Shown here one piece after another: positions 28,313 to 37,935 of a DNA stretch of 64,000 bases. Under the pieces are notes generated by a model. The model was not told where the DNA came from. It saw only the letters and a program-made list of their open reading frames with translations, and ran no database searches. The DNA lies in the NCBI GenBank assembly GCA_002364755.1, contig DEZI01000017.1:100685-164684 (forward strand), written 5' to 3'. Position numbers and translations under genes: made by a program. This DNA is from Stenotrophomonas maltophilia. GTDB lineage: Bacteria > Pseudomonadota > Gammaproteobacteria > Xanthomonadales > Xanthomonadaceae. Numbering within the stretch: position 1 is the first letter of the stretch; every line of letters begins with the position of its first letter.

Positions 28313-30250
28313 TCAGCCCGCCGCGCCCGGCAATCTGCCGTACAGGACCTGCCCGCGGAAGCCGCGCCGCACTTCGCGGTACAGCGCCCGGAACGCCGGG
28401 TAATCCTGCGGCTGGCACAGGGCATCGGCGCCGCGCACGGCGTTCTGCTGCAGGCGGTGGTGGACGATCACGTCCTGCCCTTCCCGCGCCCAGTCCACCC
28501 GGTAGTCACCGGCCGCATTGCTGAAATGCTGACTCTGCGGGATGGCGATGATCGGCACGCTGCCCGGGAACTGCAGGCGGTAGGTCTCTTCGCGCAGGCT
28601 GGCATTGCAGTAGAACGGCGTCTCATTGGCAGGCGCCGACGCCGTGGCGTACAGGCCACGTACCGATTCCCCGCCCGGCGGATCCGGCACGGCCATGCCG
28701 CCGGCCACGCTGAAGTCCACGTAGTCCTCGGCCTGGAAGGCCATGCGGTAGCCGAACGGATGGGTGAGGTCGACCGGCACGCCCTGCAGCTGCAGCTGGC
28801 CGCGCCCGTCGAAGCCGGAGGCGGCCATGATCGACTCCTCGGCACGCGCGCGGTTCTGCGTATTGAGCTGGGCGAACTGCGCACGCATGCCGATCTCGGC
28901 GTTGTCGCTCAGTTGCGGCACGGTCTCGCCACGCAGGTTGCCCTGCGCATCGAAGGTGAAGCGCACGTCCATCGCCGTCGCGTTGCGCTGCGGATCGTTG
29001 GCCGGGGTACGCGCCAACGTCGCGTCACGGGTGCGCAGTACCGGTGCACCGAGGTCGCCGTCGGGCAGCTGGCCGAAGCGCGCCCAGGCACTGGTCGAGT
29101 CAAGGTACAGATCGAACTCGGGCACGTAGGTGATGGCGTGGTTGAAGCGCCCCAGCACCGGAATCTTTGGCAGCGTCGGGCCACCGCCCGCACCGATCAG
29201 CACCGGAGAGCTGGCAATGCCCTTCGCCGCCAGCAGCGCTTCCAGGACCACCACATGGTCCTTGCAGTCGCCATAGTGGTTGTCGAGGATGCTCTGCGCG
29301 CTGTTCGGCTCCAGCCCGCCATTGCCCAGGTACACAGCCACGTAGCGGATGTTCTGCGCCACCCAGCGGTACAGCGCATCGGCCTGGGCCCTACGGTCGC
29401 TGATGCCGGCAGTCACCTCATCGGCCAGCGCCTGGATCGACGGCGTCACCTCGGCCGCTGCGCCGGCCTTGACCTGGTACGCGTGGCCCACCTGGGCCCA
29501 GTCACGGAAGGTGCTGGCCATGATGTTCGGGCCGAACTCCCACACGGCCGCCGCCCAGTTCTGCGCCTGCATCGGATCGCGGCGCTGGTAGCGCCAGCGC
29601 CACTGCGCCTGGCCGTTCTTCACCGTCGGCGTGTCGCTGCCCTGCACGCCGCGACTGTCCACGTACATGGGCAGGCTGGCCGGTGCGCTCAAGGTCACCT
29701 CGGCGTCGTCGTACTGGGTGAACACATTGAAGGTCTCCCACAGGCCGAAATAGCCGGGGAAGTAAGGCGTCTGCTGGGCGCGGCGCACCTGGTAGACCAG
29801 GCGCGTGCCCGGCGCCAGGTTCGGGAACACGATCACCCGCACCTTGCGGTCGGCGTACATCGCCGCCGCCGCACTGGAATAGCTTTCCTGGGTGTAGATG
29901 CGATCGGCCGGCACATCACGGCGCTGGCCATCGGCGGTCAGGGTGTAGGCGCTGACCACGTCCAGGGTTTCCATCTTCTCGCTGTAGCTCAGCCGCACCT
30001 GGCTGAACTGCTCGACCGCCGCCTTGGTCTTCAGCAGGATCTCGTAGGTTTCGGTCTGCACGCTGCCGGCATCCGGACGCACCACGTAATCCGCACGGTA
30101 ACGGACGAAGCTGAAGTTGTTGCTGGCCTCGGCATCGCTGCCGACCGACGGCGGTGCGGGCGACGGCGCCGAGGCGGACGTCCCGGCCAGGGCCGGGCCG
30201 GCAGCAAGCAGACAGGCCAGCGCCAGCGCACAGGGAGCGGGTCGGAACAT
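28313..30250 (-). CDS. Periplasmic transglutaminase-like protein (DUF3857 type)
   Basis: The 645-aa protein has a signal peptide (1-23), an N-terminal DUF3857 region (about 50-240) and a transglutaminase-like core. The triad candidates are Cys in NHYGDCKDHVVVLEAL (about 330), His in GRFNHAITYVPE (about 372) and Asp in LYLDSTSAW (about 386). A C-terminal DUF3858-like beta domain (about 420-640) follows. These proteins are widespread, exported and of unknown substrate; they may act as cysteine proteases or remodel cell-envelope proteins. The gene is inserted between ftsK and lolA in the same direction. Confidence 0.82.
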   Translation of the reverse strand: MFRPAPCALALACLLAAGPALAGTSASAPSPAPPSVGSDAEASNNFSFVRYRADYVVRPDAGSVQTETYEILLKTKAAVEQFSQVRLSYSEKMETLDVVSAYTLTADGQRRDVPADRIYTQESYSSAAAAMYADRKVRVIVFPNLAPGTRLVYQVRRAQQTPYFPGYFGLWETFNVFTQYDDAEVTLSAPASLPMYVDSRGVQGSDTPTVKNGQAQWRWRYQRRDPMQAQNWAAAVWEFGPNIMASTFRDWAQVGHAYQVKAGAAAEVTPSIQALADEVTAGISDRRAQADALYRWVAQNIRYVAVYLGNGGLEPNSAQSILDNHYGDCKDHVVVLEALLAAKGIASSPVLIGAGGGPTLPKIPVLGRFNHAITYVPEFDLYLDSTSAWARFGQLPDGDLGAPVLRTRDATLARTPANDPQRNATAMDVRFTFDAQGNLRGETVPQLSDNAEIGMRAQFAQLNTQNRARAEESIMAASGFDGRGQLQLQGVPVDLTHPFGYRMAFQAEDYVDFSVAGGMAVPDPPGGESVRGLYATASAPANETPFYCNASLREETYRLQFPGSVPIIAIPQSQHFSNAAGDYRVDWAREGQDVIVHHRLQQNAVRGADALCQPQDYPAFRALYREVRRGFRGQVLYGRLPGAAG

Positions 30251-30286
30251 GCGTCGGATCCTTGGACGTCGTAGGTGTGGCGGGAC

Positions 30287-32647
30287 TTACTTCGGCGGCG
30301 GCGGTGCCAGCACCGTGCGGTCGCCGTTGTGTTCAGGAGCACTGACCACGCCGGCCGCTTCCATGGCCTCGATCAGTCGTGCTGCACGGTTGTAGCCGAT
30401 CTTCAGGCGCCGCTGCACGCCGGAAATGGACGCACGACGGGTCTCGGTGACCACGCGCAGCGCCTCGTCGTACAGCGGGTCGGACTCGTCGCCGGCAGCA
30501 CTGGTTTCCGGCAGGCCGGTCGCACCGACCACCACGCCGTCGCCCATCGTCTGCACTTCGTCCAGCACGCCGTCGACATAGTCGGCCGGACCCATCGCCT
30601 TCAGATGCTCGACCACGCGATGCACTTCATCGTCGGAGACGAACGCGCCATGCACGCGCTCGGGCATGGCGGTGCCCGGCGGCAGGTACAGCATGTCGCC
30701 GTGGCCCAGCAGGGTTTCCGCGCCGGACTGGTCGAGGATGGTGCGCGAATCGATCTTCGAGCTGACCTGGAACGCGATGCGGGTCGGGATGTTGGCCTTG
30801 ATCAGGCCGGTGATGACGTCCACCGACGGGCGCTGGGTGGCCAGGATCAGGTGGATGCCGGCCGCACGCGCCTTCTGCGCCAGGCGCGCGATCAGCTCTT
30901 CCACCTTCTTGCCGACGATCATCATCATGTCGGCGAATTCGTCGATGAAGATGACGATGAACGGCAGCGTCTCCAGCGGGCGCGGCGCCTCGCCCAGCTC
31001 CGGGTTCGGCTTGAACAGCGGGTCCATCAGCGGCTGGCCGGCGTCCTGGGCGTCCTTCACCTTCTTGTTGAAGCCGGCCAGGTTGCGCACGCCCACCGCG
31101 CTCATCAGCTTGTAGCGGCGCTCCATCTCGGCCACGCACCAGCGCAGGCCGTTGGCGGCCTCCTTCATGTCGGTGACCACTGGCGCCAGCAGGTGCGGGA
31201 TGCCCTGGTAGACGCTCAGTTCGAGCATCTTCGGGTCGATCATCAGCATGCGCAGGTCTTTCGGCGAGGCCTTGAACAGCAGGCTGAGCACCATGGCGTT
31301 GACCGCCACCGACTTGCCCGAACCGGTGGTGCCGGCCACCAAGAGATGCGGCATGCGCGCCAGGTCGGCCACCGTGGACCGGCCGGCGATGTCCTTGCCC
31401 AGCGCCAGGGTCAGCACGCTGGCCGACTTGTCGTACTCCTTCGAACGCAGCAGTTCGGAGAGGTAGATCATCTCGCGGGTGACGTTGGGGATTTCCAGGC
31501 CGATCACCGACTTGCCCGGGATGACGTCGACCACGCGCACCGACTTCACCGACAGGCCGCGGGCGATGTCCTTGTCCAGCGAGCTGATCTGGCTGACCTT
31601 GATGCCTGGTGCCGGCTCGATCTCGAAGCGGGTGATGACCGGGCCCGGATTGGCGCCGACCACCTGCGCGTCGATGCGGAAGTCCTTGAGCTTGAACTCG
31701 ATCTGCCGCGACAGCGCATCCAGGGTGTCCTTGTCGTAACCCACCGGCTGCGGCTTCGGATCATCCAGCAGGGCCAGCGGCGGCAGGTCCGAGCCATCGC
31801 CGTTGACGCCACGGAACATCGGAATCTGCGTGTCGCGCTTGGCCCGATCGCTCTTCTCGATCACCGGCTCCGGGCGCGGCTCGATCTTCACCGGCTCGCG
31901 CTTGGCGCGCACTTCGGCATCGGCCTTGCGCACTTCCTGGCGCTCCTCGCGCATGGCGCGGGTCTGCTGCCACTCGGTGGCCTGTTCCTTCTTGCGCTCC
32001 AGCAGCGGCGCCAGCGACATCACGCCGCGACCGATCTTTTCCATCACCGCGAACCACGACAGGCCGGTGGCCAAGGTGATCGAGGCCAGCAGCAGTACCA
32101 GGACGAACAGGTTCGCGCCCAGTGCGCCGAAGCCGACGGTGAGAGAATTGCCGACCAGTTTGCCGAGGATGCCGCCCGCGCTGGATACGTCGCCACCGAA
32201 CAGGCGTACGTGCAGGAAGCCGGTGCCAGCAATCAGGAAGCCGACCAGGCCGACCAGGCGCAGGGCCGGATCGAGATCGTTCTCGCCCTTGCTCTCGCGC
32301 TTCAGGCCGAACATGGCGATCCACGCCAGCGCGCCAAGCACGACCGGCAGCAGGAAGGCGATGTAGCCGAACAGCTGCAGCAGCACGTCGGCGATCCACG
32401 CGCCGGCACGGCCGCCCATGTTGTGCACGGGCGCGACGACGCTGCCGGTGTGCGACCAACCCGGATCACTGGCTGAATAGGTGAACAGGCTGGCGGCCAG
32501 ATACAGCAGCGCCGGCGCGATGGCGATCAGACCCAGGTCGCGCCAGAGGCGCTGACGGCGGGGATTGTCGGTTGGAGCCGCTGCCGCCGAGCGACGCGAC
32601 GCCTTTTTGTCGTCGGACTTGGAGCGTTCGGGCACCTGCTTCGCCAC
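30287..32647 (-). CDS. ftsK: DNA translocase FtsK
   Basis: The 786-aa protein has four N-terminal membrane helices (about residues 35-190), a charged Lys/Glu/Pro linker (about 200-275), and an alpha/beta motor domain with Walker A GTTGSGKSVAVN (about 445) and Walker B VIFIDEFADMMMI (about 565). A C-terminal winged-helix gamma domain (ESDPLYDEALRVV to the end) follows. FtsK pumps chromosome ends toward the septum and, through gamma, activates XerCD recombination at dif. It starts with GTG 32647. The dif-like site and Xer-dependent prophage lie about 20 kb away in this window, so the translocase and its target site are close on the map. Confidence 0.95.
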   Translation of the reverse strand: MAKQVPERSKSDDKKASRRSAAAAPTDNPRRQRLWRDLGLIAIAPALLYLAASLFTYSASDPGWSHTGSVVAPVHNMGGRAGAWIADVLLQLFGYIAFLLPVVLGALAWIAMFGLKRESKGENDLDPALRLVGLVGFLIAGTGFLHVRLFGGDVSSAGGILGKLVGNSLTVGFGALGANLFVLVLLLASITLATGLSWFAVMEKIGRGVMSLAPLLERKKEQATEWQQTRAMREERQEVRKADAEVRAKREPVKIEPRPEPVIEKSDRAKRDTQIPMFRGVNGDGSDLPPLALLDDPKPQPVGYDKDTLDALSRQIEFKLKDFRIDAQVVGANPGPVITRFEIEPAPGIKVSQISSLDKDIARGLSVKSVRVVDVIPGKSVIGLEIPNVTREMIYLSELLRSKEYDKSASVLTLALGKDIAGRSTVADLARMPHLLVAGTTGSGKSVAVNAMVLSLLFKASPKDLRMLMIDPKMLELSVYQGIPHLLAPVVTDMKEAANGLRWCVAEMERRYKLMSAVGVRNLAGFNKKVKDAQDAGQPLMDPLFKPNPELGEAPRPLETLPFIVIFIDEFADMMMIVGKKVEELIARLAQKARAAGIHLILATQRPSVDVITGLIKANIPTRIAFQVSSKIDSRTILDQSGAETLLGHGDMLYLPPGTAMPERVHGAFVSDDEVHRVVEHLKAMGPADYVDGVLDEVQTMGDGVVVGATGLPETSAAGDESDPLYDEALRVVTETRRASISGVQRRLKIGYNRAARLIEAMEAAGVVSAPEHNGDRTVLAPPPPK

Positions 32648-32880
32648 CTTAGACCATACCTTTGGAATGCGCTGTTAGTGTTTGATAATAAACGACACGG
32701 CGTCAGTTTTCAGTCACGGGTAGCATCCAGGGTGCCGACAGGCGCCAAAACCACCCGTGGGTGACGGCGTTCTGTTCATCGGCTTGAATCACCCCGCCCC
32801 AGCCGCCACTCTATGACCTGCCGAGGATGCTGCGCAAACATCGCCAGCGCCTTGTCCCATCTACCTTTTCGCGAGTTTAC

Positions 32881-33852
32881 ATGAGCACCAGCCTGCCCTC
32901 CCGCCACCAGCGCCTCGTCATCCTCGGTTCCGGCCCGGCCGGTTGGACCGCCGCCGTCTACGCCGCCCGCGCCAACCTGAAGCCGGTCGTCATCACCGGT
33001 CTGCAGCAGGGTGGCCAGCTGATGACCACCACCGAGGTGGACAACTGGCCGGGTGATGCCCACGGCCTGATGGGCCCGGACCTGATGGCGCGCATGCAGG
33101 CCCACGCCGAGCGCTTCGAGACCGAGGTCATCTTCGACCACATCCATACGGCCGACCTGTCCCAGCGCCCGTTCAAGCTGATCGGCGACAGCCACGAGTA
33201 CACCTGCGATGCGCTGATCATCTCCACCGGTGCCACCGCCAAGTACCTGGGCATCCCGACCGAAGAGGCCTTCAAGGGCCGCGGCGTGTCTGCCTGCGCC
33301 ACCTGCGACGGCTTCTTCTACCGTGACCAGGACGTGGTCGTGGTCGGCGGCGGCAACACCGCTGTCGAAGAAGCCCTGTACCTGTCCAACATCGCCCGCA
33401 AGGTCTACCTCGTCCACCGCCGCGACACTCTGAAGGCGGAAAAGATCATGCAGGACAAGCTGTTCGCCAAGGTCGCCGCCGGCAAGATCGAGACCGTCTG
33501 GCACCACCAGGTGGAAGAAGTGCTGGGCAACGACGCCGGCGTGACCGGCGTGCGGGTGAAGTCGACCCTGGACGGCAGCACCCGCGACATCGAGGCCCAC
33601 GGCTTCTTCGTGGCCATCGGCCACCACCCGAACACCCAGCTGTTCGACGGCCAGCTGGCCATGAACAACGGCTACCTGGAAATCCGCTCGGGCCTGGGCG
33701 GCAACGCCACCCAGACCTCGGTGGAAGGCGTGTTCGCCGCCGGCGACGTGGCCGACCAGCACTACCGCCAGGCGATTACCTCGGCCGGCTTCGGCTGCAT
33801 GGCCGCACTGGACGCCGAGCGTTACCTGGATGCACAGGGCAAGGCCAGCTGA
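32881..33852 (+). CDS. trxB: Thioredoxin reductase
   Basis: The 323-aa flavoprotein has the FAD Rossmann motif GSGPAGWTAAVYAA (residues about 14-27), the redox-active CATC in SACATCDGFF (about 138-141), the NADPH-binding GGGNTAVEEALYL (about 156-168) and the C-terminal FAD site GDVADQHYRQAITSAG (about 288-303). It reduces thioredoxin with NADPH. ATG 32881 was chosen; the frame also has an upstream ATG without a plausible ribosome binding site. It is divergent from ftsK, as in several related genomes. The 233-base gap holds both promoters. Confidence 0.95.
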   Translation: MSTSLPSRHQRLVILGSGPAGWTAAVYAARANLKPVVITGLQQGGQLMTTTEVDNWPGDAHGLMGPDLMARMQAHAERFETEVIFDHIHTADLSQRPFKLIGDSHEYTCDALIISTGATAKYLGIPTEEAFKGRGVSACATCDGFFYRDQDVVVVGGGNTAVEEALYLSNIARKVYLVHRRDTLKAEKIMQDKLFAKVAAGKIETVWHHQVEEVLGNDAGVTGVRVKSTLDGSTRDIEAHGFFVAIGHHPNTQLFDGQLAMNNGYLEIRSGLGGNATQTSVEGVFAAGDVADQHYRQAITSAGFGCMAALDAERYLDAQGKAS

Positions 33853-33869
33853 GGCTTCAGCCGGCTTTT

Positions 33870-33893
33870 GTAGAGTCGAGCCATGCTCGACTG
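33870..33893 (+). repeat. SMAG-type repeat downstream of trxB
   Basis: GTAG followed by AGTCGAGCCATGCTCGACT. It lies 18 bases after the trxB stop and may act as a transcript-end hairpin. It separates trxB from the convergent amidase gene. Confidence 0.85.
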
Positions 33894-33952
33894 AGGACAG
33901 CGGGCGCGAAAGCGCCCGTTTTTTATGCCTCTCACCTAGTGAACTGGCGCAC

Positions 33953-35464
33953 TCAGCCCCGGACGCACGCTTGAGTAAATTCCACTGGCGGCGCAGCGAC
34001 ACCATCTACATCCCGCAGCAGAACCTTCCAGCGGACGGTACCTGGCCGCGTAGACGAGCAACCCACTCCAAACTTCACTGGGGCGCTGGGATCCTCAAAG
34101 CTACCTTTCCAAGGAGTGCAGGCCCCAGGCCGATCGCAATCCGCCACTGCGACTTCAAGCGAAAGAGGGTAGTGAGGATTTCCCGCAAATTTCACGTCGA
34201 CATCCCTCGTCGCTTGGAGCGGGACCTCAATATCAGGAAGCGGCTGCACCACCAGCGGCTGACACGCCTTCCCCGTCGCCCACAATCGATAGCCCTTCTC
34301 GACGCCTTTCATGGATGCGGTACGAAAAACAGGATCCTGAAGGGCCCTGGCGTCATCAGGATTTGTGTGAAAAGCAGTTTCAACAATAATCGACGGCATT
34401 TTCGCCTCACGATTCTCCCCTTTGTTTTCGGCGTGGGGAGCCGGAGCTACCGTAAAGTCGGCATAGGCCGGAACCGAATGAATCAGCTCCTTCATTGAGC
34501 ACAGCACGCTTTGCGCAAGTTCTGCGTCATCAGGCCTGCCGGGCTGAACGATCACTCGAGAGCCTCGCGCATTGAGGGATGGCTCAGCGTTGCTGTGGAG
34601 ATGAATCGCCACCTCTGTCCGAAGATGATTCGCAAGAAACGGCCGACTATTGATGTCTTCGAGCTCTTCCCGGTTCCAGAGCGTACTGTTCGCATAGGTG
34701 TTCCATATATCCTTTTCGCCCGGATACTGCTCTGCAATCGCGTAGCGCGCAGCGATCGTCCACCACTCCTTTCCACTTGGTGCGTGTGTCGTCCCCATGC
34801 TTTGCACCCGTGGACGGATGACAGGCATCTGGCTCCGCTGCTCGATTACCGCCTTGAGGGAATCAGCATAGTACGGCGTCAACAAGCCTTCGGAGACGCC
34901 GTTCCACTCATCCCTAGACGTTACCCATTCCTTGTGCTTGTAACTGTAGAAGTATCCATGGCCAGCAGCAACGAATGCCATCCCCGATCCGCCCTTCGCG
35001 CGCTGCCGTCGAATCGCCTCCCCCGCTTCTCTTGCCGCATCGTCCGCAGCCTTGATGTCAGGAAAGTAGTACTCAGCCGGCTTTCCGTCGTACAGATGGA
35101 TGACACGATGAATGGGTGCCACCTGTTCGGCCCAGTGCAGTAGGCCGAAGTTGATTTCGCTGGTCTGGTCCTCATATGACGGCCCATGGTTATCAGGAAG
35201 GAATGACCGATCCAGCGAGATCGTTACGACGCCCTTCGCGATATCAGCGACGACATCGACCCGGCGGCTTCGCGCCTGACCGTCCACCAGCTTGACGCGT
35301 TCAAAGATGTCGCGCGCCTTCTGGGTCAGCAGGTTGTCGAGCTCGGCATCGTGGTGGGCGATGCCAGGGGAATCTGCGGCATGAGCAAGGCAGGGAGCGA
35401 CTGCACTCCCAAGAACTACCAACAGGAGAGGAAGGGCGATTTGCTGAGAATTCCGGATCATCAT
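33953..35464 (-). CDS. Secreted N-acetylmuramoyl-L-alanine amidase-like protein
   Basis: The 503-aa protein starts at ATG 35464 (GGAG upstream) and has a signal peptide (about 1-28, PCLAHAADS). An Amidase_3-like zinc domain can be traced by the His in AFVAAGHGYFYS (about 166), the LHSNA motif with His in VAIHLHSNAEPS (about 288) and the C-terminal Glu in PSIIVETAFHTNPDDA (about 358). Such enzymes cut the amide between MurNAc and the peptide stem. A Cys-containing C-terminal region of about 100 residues (CDRPGACTPWK, GVGCSSTRPGT) is not typical and may bind substrate. Its lower GC and codon use suggest acquired DNA. Motif spacing differs from classic AmiC, so the substrate is not certain. Confidence 0.7.
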   Translation of the reverse strand: MMIRNSQQIALPLLLVVLGSAVAPCLAHAADSPGIAHHDAELDNLLTQKARDIFERVKLVDGQARSRRVDVVADIAKGVVTISLDRSFLPDNHGPSYEDQTSEINFGLLHWAEQVAPIHRVIHLYDGKPAEYYFPDIKAADDAAREAGEAIRRQRAKGGSGMAFVAAGHGYFYSYKHKEWVTSRDEWNGVSEGLLTPYYADSLKAVIEQRSQMPVIRPRVQSMGTTHAPSGKEWWTIAARYAIAEQYPGEKDIWNTYANSTLWNREELEDINSRPFLANHLRTEVAIHLHSNAEPSLNARGSRVIVQPGRPDDAELAQSVLCSMKELIHSVPAYADFTVAPAPHAENKGENREAKMPSIIVETAFHTNPDDARALQDPVFRTASMKGVEKGYRLWATGKACQPLVVQPLPDIEVPLQATRDVDVKFAGNPHYPLSLEVAVADCDRPGACTPWKGSFEDPSAPVKFGVGCSSTRPGTVRWKVLLRDVDGVAAPPVEFTQACVRG

Positions 35465-35653
35465 GACTACTCCTCGCATGAAGTGGATGCGCCGCTCCTG
35501 CAGCGCCCCCACACCCTGCGGGGTACCGCCCTTCCGATCCTCCACCAGCCACGCACAATCGAAGATTTACAACTTTCCTCACGGCGGCCCCGAAACAGAT
35601 CAAGCCAATTCCGCCAGTCCCGTTCGCACCCGACCTGCCCTATCCTTTCCCCC

Positions 35654-36778
35654 ATGCCTTCCGCCCGCTTCCTCGACACCCTGCAGGCCATTCCCGCCAC
35701 CGACTGGGATGCGCTGCACGACGGCCGCAATCCCTTCGTCAGCCACGCCTTCCTGTCCGGAATGGAAGCCCACGGCTGCCTGCGCGACGACTGGGGCTGG
35801 CAGCCGCAGCACTTCACCCTGTGGGACGGCGGCACCCTGATCGGCGCCATCCCCGGCTACCTGAAGACCAACTCCCACGGCGAGTTCGTGTTCGACCATG
35901 CCTGGGCCAATGCCTACGCGCGGCATGGTCGCGACTACTACCCGAAGTGGCTGGGCGCGGTGCCCTATTCGCCGGTGACCGGGCCGCGCCTGCTGACCCG
36001 TCACGATTCAGACAGGCCTGCGCTGCTGTCAGCGCTTCGCGAGCAGCTGTCAGGGCTCGACGTGTCCTCGGCGCACATGAATTTCCATACGAGCAGCGAT
36101 GACGAGGCCTTCAGTTATGACTGGCTGTTGCGTGAGGACGTGCAGTTCCAGTGGCAGAACCCGGGCGATTGGACCACGTTCGAGCAGTTCCTCGGTGCGA
36201 TGGACCACAAGCGTCGCAAGAACATCCGCCAGGAGCGGGCAAAGGTCGCCCGCCAGGGCATCAGCTTCCGGGTGGTGCATGGCGATGAGGCCAGCCGCGC
36301 CGACCTGCAGGCGATGTACCGCTTCTACCTGCAGACCTTCCTTGAGTACGGCAATGCGCCGGCGCTGACCGAGGCGTTCCTGCGCCACCTGGCGATTTCG
36401 CTGGGGCGCGGACTGGTGCTGTTCCTGGCCGAGCTCGAGGGCGAGCCGATTGCCGGTGCACTGTGCCTGCGCGGAGGCGACACGCTGTATGGGCGCTACT
36501 GGGGAGGGGCAACCCTGCCCGGCCTGCATTTCGAGGCCTGTTACTACCAGGGCATCGAGTATTGCCTGCGCGAGGGACTGATGCGTTTCGAACCGGGCGC
36601 GCAAGGCGAGCACAAACTGGCGCGAGGATTCCTGCCCACGCTGGTGCGCAGCCGGCATTGGGTGGCCGATGCGGATTTTGCCGAGGCACTGCAGGAGTGG
36701 TGCCGGCAGGAACGGCGCGACGTGCGCCGGTACCGGCAGGCGTTGATGGGGCACAGCCCGTTCCGCGCGGACGAGTGA
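35654..36778 (+). CDS. FemAB-like GNAT family N-acetyltransferase
   Basis: The 374-aa protein matches the DUF482/PF04339 family: N-terminal RNPFVSHAFLSGMEAHGCLR (residues about 25-45), central DHKRRKNIRQERAKV (about 185-200) and C-terminal LPGLHFEACYYQGIEYCLREGL then FEPGAQGEHKLARGF (about 280-330). These proteins belong to the GNAT/FemAB fold and are often annotated as peptidogalycan or lipid-linked acyltransferases, but their acceptor is not established. ATG 35654 was chosen. It lies just upstream of aat in the same direction, separated by a SMAG repeat. Confidence 0.82.
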   Translation: MPSARFLDTLQAIPATDWDALHDGRNPFVSHAFLSGMEAHGCLRDDWGWQPQHFTLWDGGTLIGAIPGYLKTNSHGEFVFDHAWANAYARHGRDYYPKWLGAVPYSPVTGPRLLTRHDSDRPALLSALREQLSGLDVSSAHMNFHTSSDDEAFSYDWLLREDVQFQWQNPGDWTTFEQFLGAMDHKRRKNIRQERAKVARQGISFRVVHGDEASRADLQAMYRFYLQTFLEYGNAPALTEAFLRHLAISLGRGLVLFLAELEGEPIAGALCLRGGDTLYGRYWGGATLPGLHFEACYYQGIEYCLREGLMRFEPGAQGEHKLARGFLPTLVRSRHWVADADFAEALQEWCRQERRDVRRYRQALMGHSPFRADE

Positions 36779-36812
36779 CCTGCGAACCAAGGTTGGCATC
36801 TGCCAAAGCGAC

Positions 36813-36835
36813 CGCCGGGCATGGCCCGGCGCTAC
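36813..36835 (-). repeat. SMAG-type repeat between the acetyltransferase and aat
   Basis: The palindrome CGCCGGGCATGGCCCGGCG followed by CTAC, the reverse orientation of the GTAG form. It ends 28 bases before the aat start codon. Confidence 0.85.
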
Positions 36836-36862
36836 CGGTGCGGCCGTCGCTACAATGCCCGC

Positions 36863-37603
36863 ATGACCCGCCCGTTGCCCTGGCGCCTGGCCGATGCGCC
36901 GGATTCGCCCTTCCCGCCCGCCGAGACCGCGCTGCGCAAGCCCGACGGACTGCTGGCCGTGGGCGGCGACCTGCATCCGCTGCGCCTGCTCAACGCATAC
37001 GCGGGCGGGATCTTCCCGTGGTTCAGCGAGGGCGAGCCGATCCTGTGGTGGTCGCCCGATCCGCGCATGGTCTTCCGCACCGACGGCGTGCACCTGTCCA
37101 GCCGCTTCCGCCGCCAGTTGCGTGCCAGCACCTGGGAGGTGACCGCCGATACCGCTTTCAATCGGGTGATGCGGGCCTGCGCCTCCGCACCCCGCCCGGG
37201 CCAGGACGGCACCTGGATCAGCCCGGAGATGGTGCACGCCTACAGCCACCTGCACGACCTCGGCTTCGCCCACTCGTTCGAGGTCTGGGACCAGCAGTCC
37301 CTGGTCGGCGGCATCTATGGGGTGGCCATCGGCCAGATGTTCTTCGGCGAAAGCATGTTCAGCGGCGTCAGCGGCGGCTCCAAGATCGCCCTGGCGGCGC
37401 TGGCCGCGACCCTGCACCGCTGGGGCTGGCCGCTGGTCGATGCCCAGGTGGAAAACCCGCACCTGCTGCGGATGGGAGCTGTTCACCTGCCGCGCGAGGA
37501 ATTCCTGCAGCATGTCCGCCAGGCGGTGCGCCGGGAGGGCCGTGAAGGCCCGTGGACCCAGGTCGTTGGGCACATGCCAGCCCGTGATCTGGCGGCAAAT
37601 TAA
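36863..37603 (+). CDS. aat: Leucyl/phenylalanyl-tRNA-protein transferase
   Basis: The 246-aa protein has Aat family motifs: PDGLLAVGGDLHPLRLLNAY (residues about 27-46), GIFPWFSEGEPILWWSPDPR (about 48-67), GGIYGVAIGQMFFGESMF (about 148-165) and LVDAQVENPHLLRMGA (about 195-210). It transfers Leu or Phe from tRNA to N-terminal Lys/Arg of proteins, marking them for ClpS-ClpAP degradation. ATG 36863 was chosen. It lies next to infA, with clpA and clpS close by on the other strand, so this region collects the bacterial N-end rule machinery. Confidence 0.95.
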   Translation: MTRPLPWRLADAPDSPFPPAETALRKPDGLLAVGGDLHPLRLLNAYAGGIFPWFSEGEPILWWSPDPRMVFRTDGVHLSSRFRRQLRASTWEVTADTAFNRVMRACASAPRPGQDGTWISPEMVHAYSHLHDLGFAHSFEVWDQQSLVGGIYGVAIGQMFFGESMFSGVSGGSKIALAALAATLHRWGWPLVDAQVENPHLLRMGAVHLPREEFLQHVRQAVRREGREGPWTQVVGHMPARDLAAN

Positions 37604-37610
37604 CCAGATC

Positions 37611-37640
37611 TTTGCAAGCTGGACGAAGGGCGCGTAAAAT
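37611..37640 (+). promoter_or_regulatory. Sigma-70-type promoter of infA
   Basis: TTTGCA (37611-37616) and TAAAAT (37635-37640) are 18 bases apart and end 49 bases before the infA start. Spacing and -10 match are reasonable; the -35 is moderate. Inferred from sequence only. Confidence 0.4.
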
Positions 37641-37689
37641 ACTGCGCCTTAGGCCCAGCGTGGCCGTTTTCTGAACCGCACAGGACTAC

Positions 37690-37908
37690 ATGTCGAAAGA
37701 CGATTCCATCGAGTTCGAGGGCACCGTCAGCGAGACGCTGCCGAACACCACTTTCCGCGTTCGTCTGGAAAATGGGCACGAAATCATCGCCCACATCTCC
37801 GGCCGCATGCGCAAGAACTACATCCGCATCCTCACCGGTGATCGGGTCAAGGTTGAAATGACCCCGTACGACCTGACCAAGGGTCGTATCACCTACCGCA
37901 TGAAGTAA
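37690..37908 (+). CDS. infA: Translation initiation factor IF-1
   Basis: The 72-aa protein is the standard length for IF-1 and is an S1-type OB fold: DSIEFEGTVSETLPNTTFRV (residues 4-23), ENGHEIIAHISGRMRKNYIRI (about 26-46) and GDRVKVEMTPYDLTKGRITY. IF-1 binds the A site of the 30S subunit and assists IF-2 and IF-3. It is monocistronic here, with its own promoter and terminator, beside aat as in E. coli. Confidence 0.97.
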   Translation: MSKDDSIEFEGTVSETLPNTTFRVRLENGHEIIAHISGRMRKNYIRILTGDRVKVEMTPYDLTKGRITYRMK

Positions 37909-37935
37909 GCGGTCGGCGCTCTGCGCCATCCTGAC

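Noticed and set aside
34511..35143. 210-codon rightward frame antisense to the amidase gene
   Set aside because: Opposite a gene with a signal peptide and zinc-site motifs; no ribosome binding site or recognisable domain.
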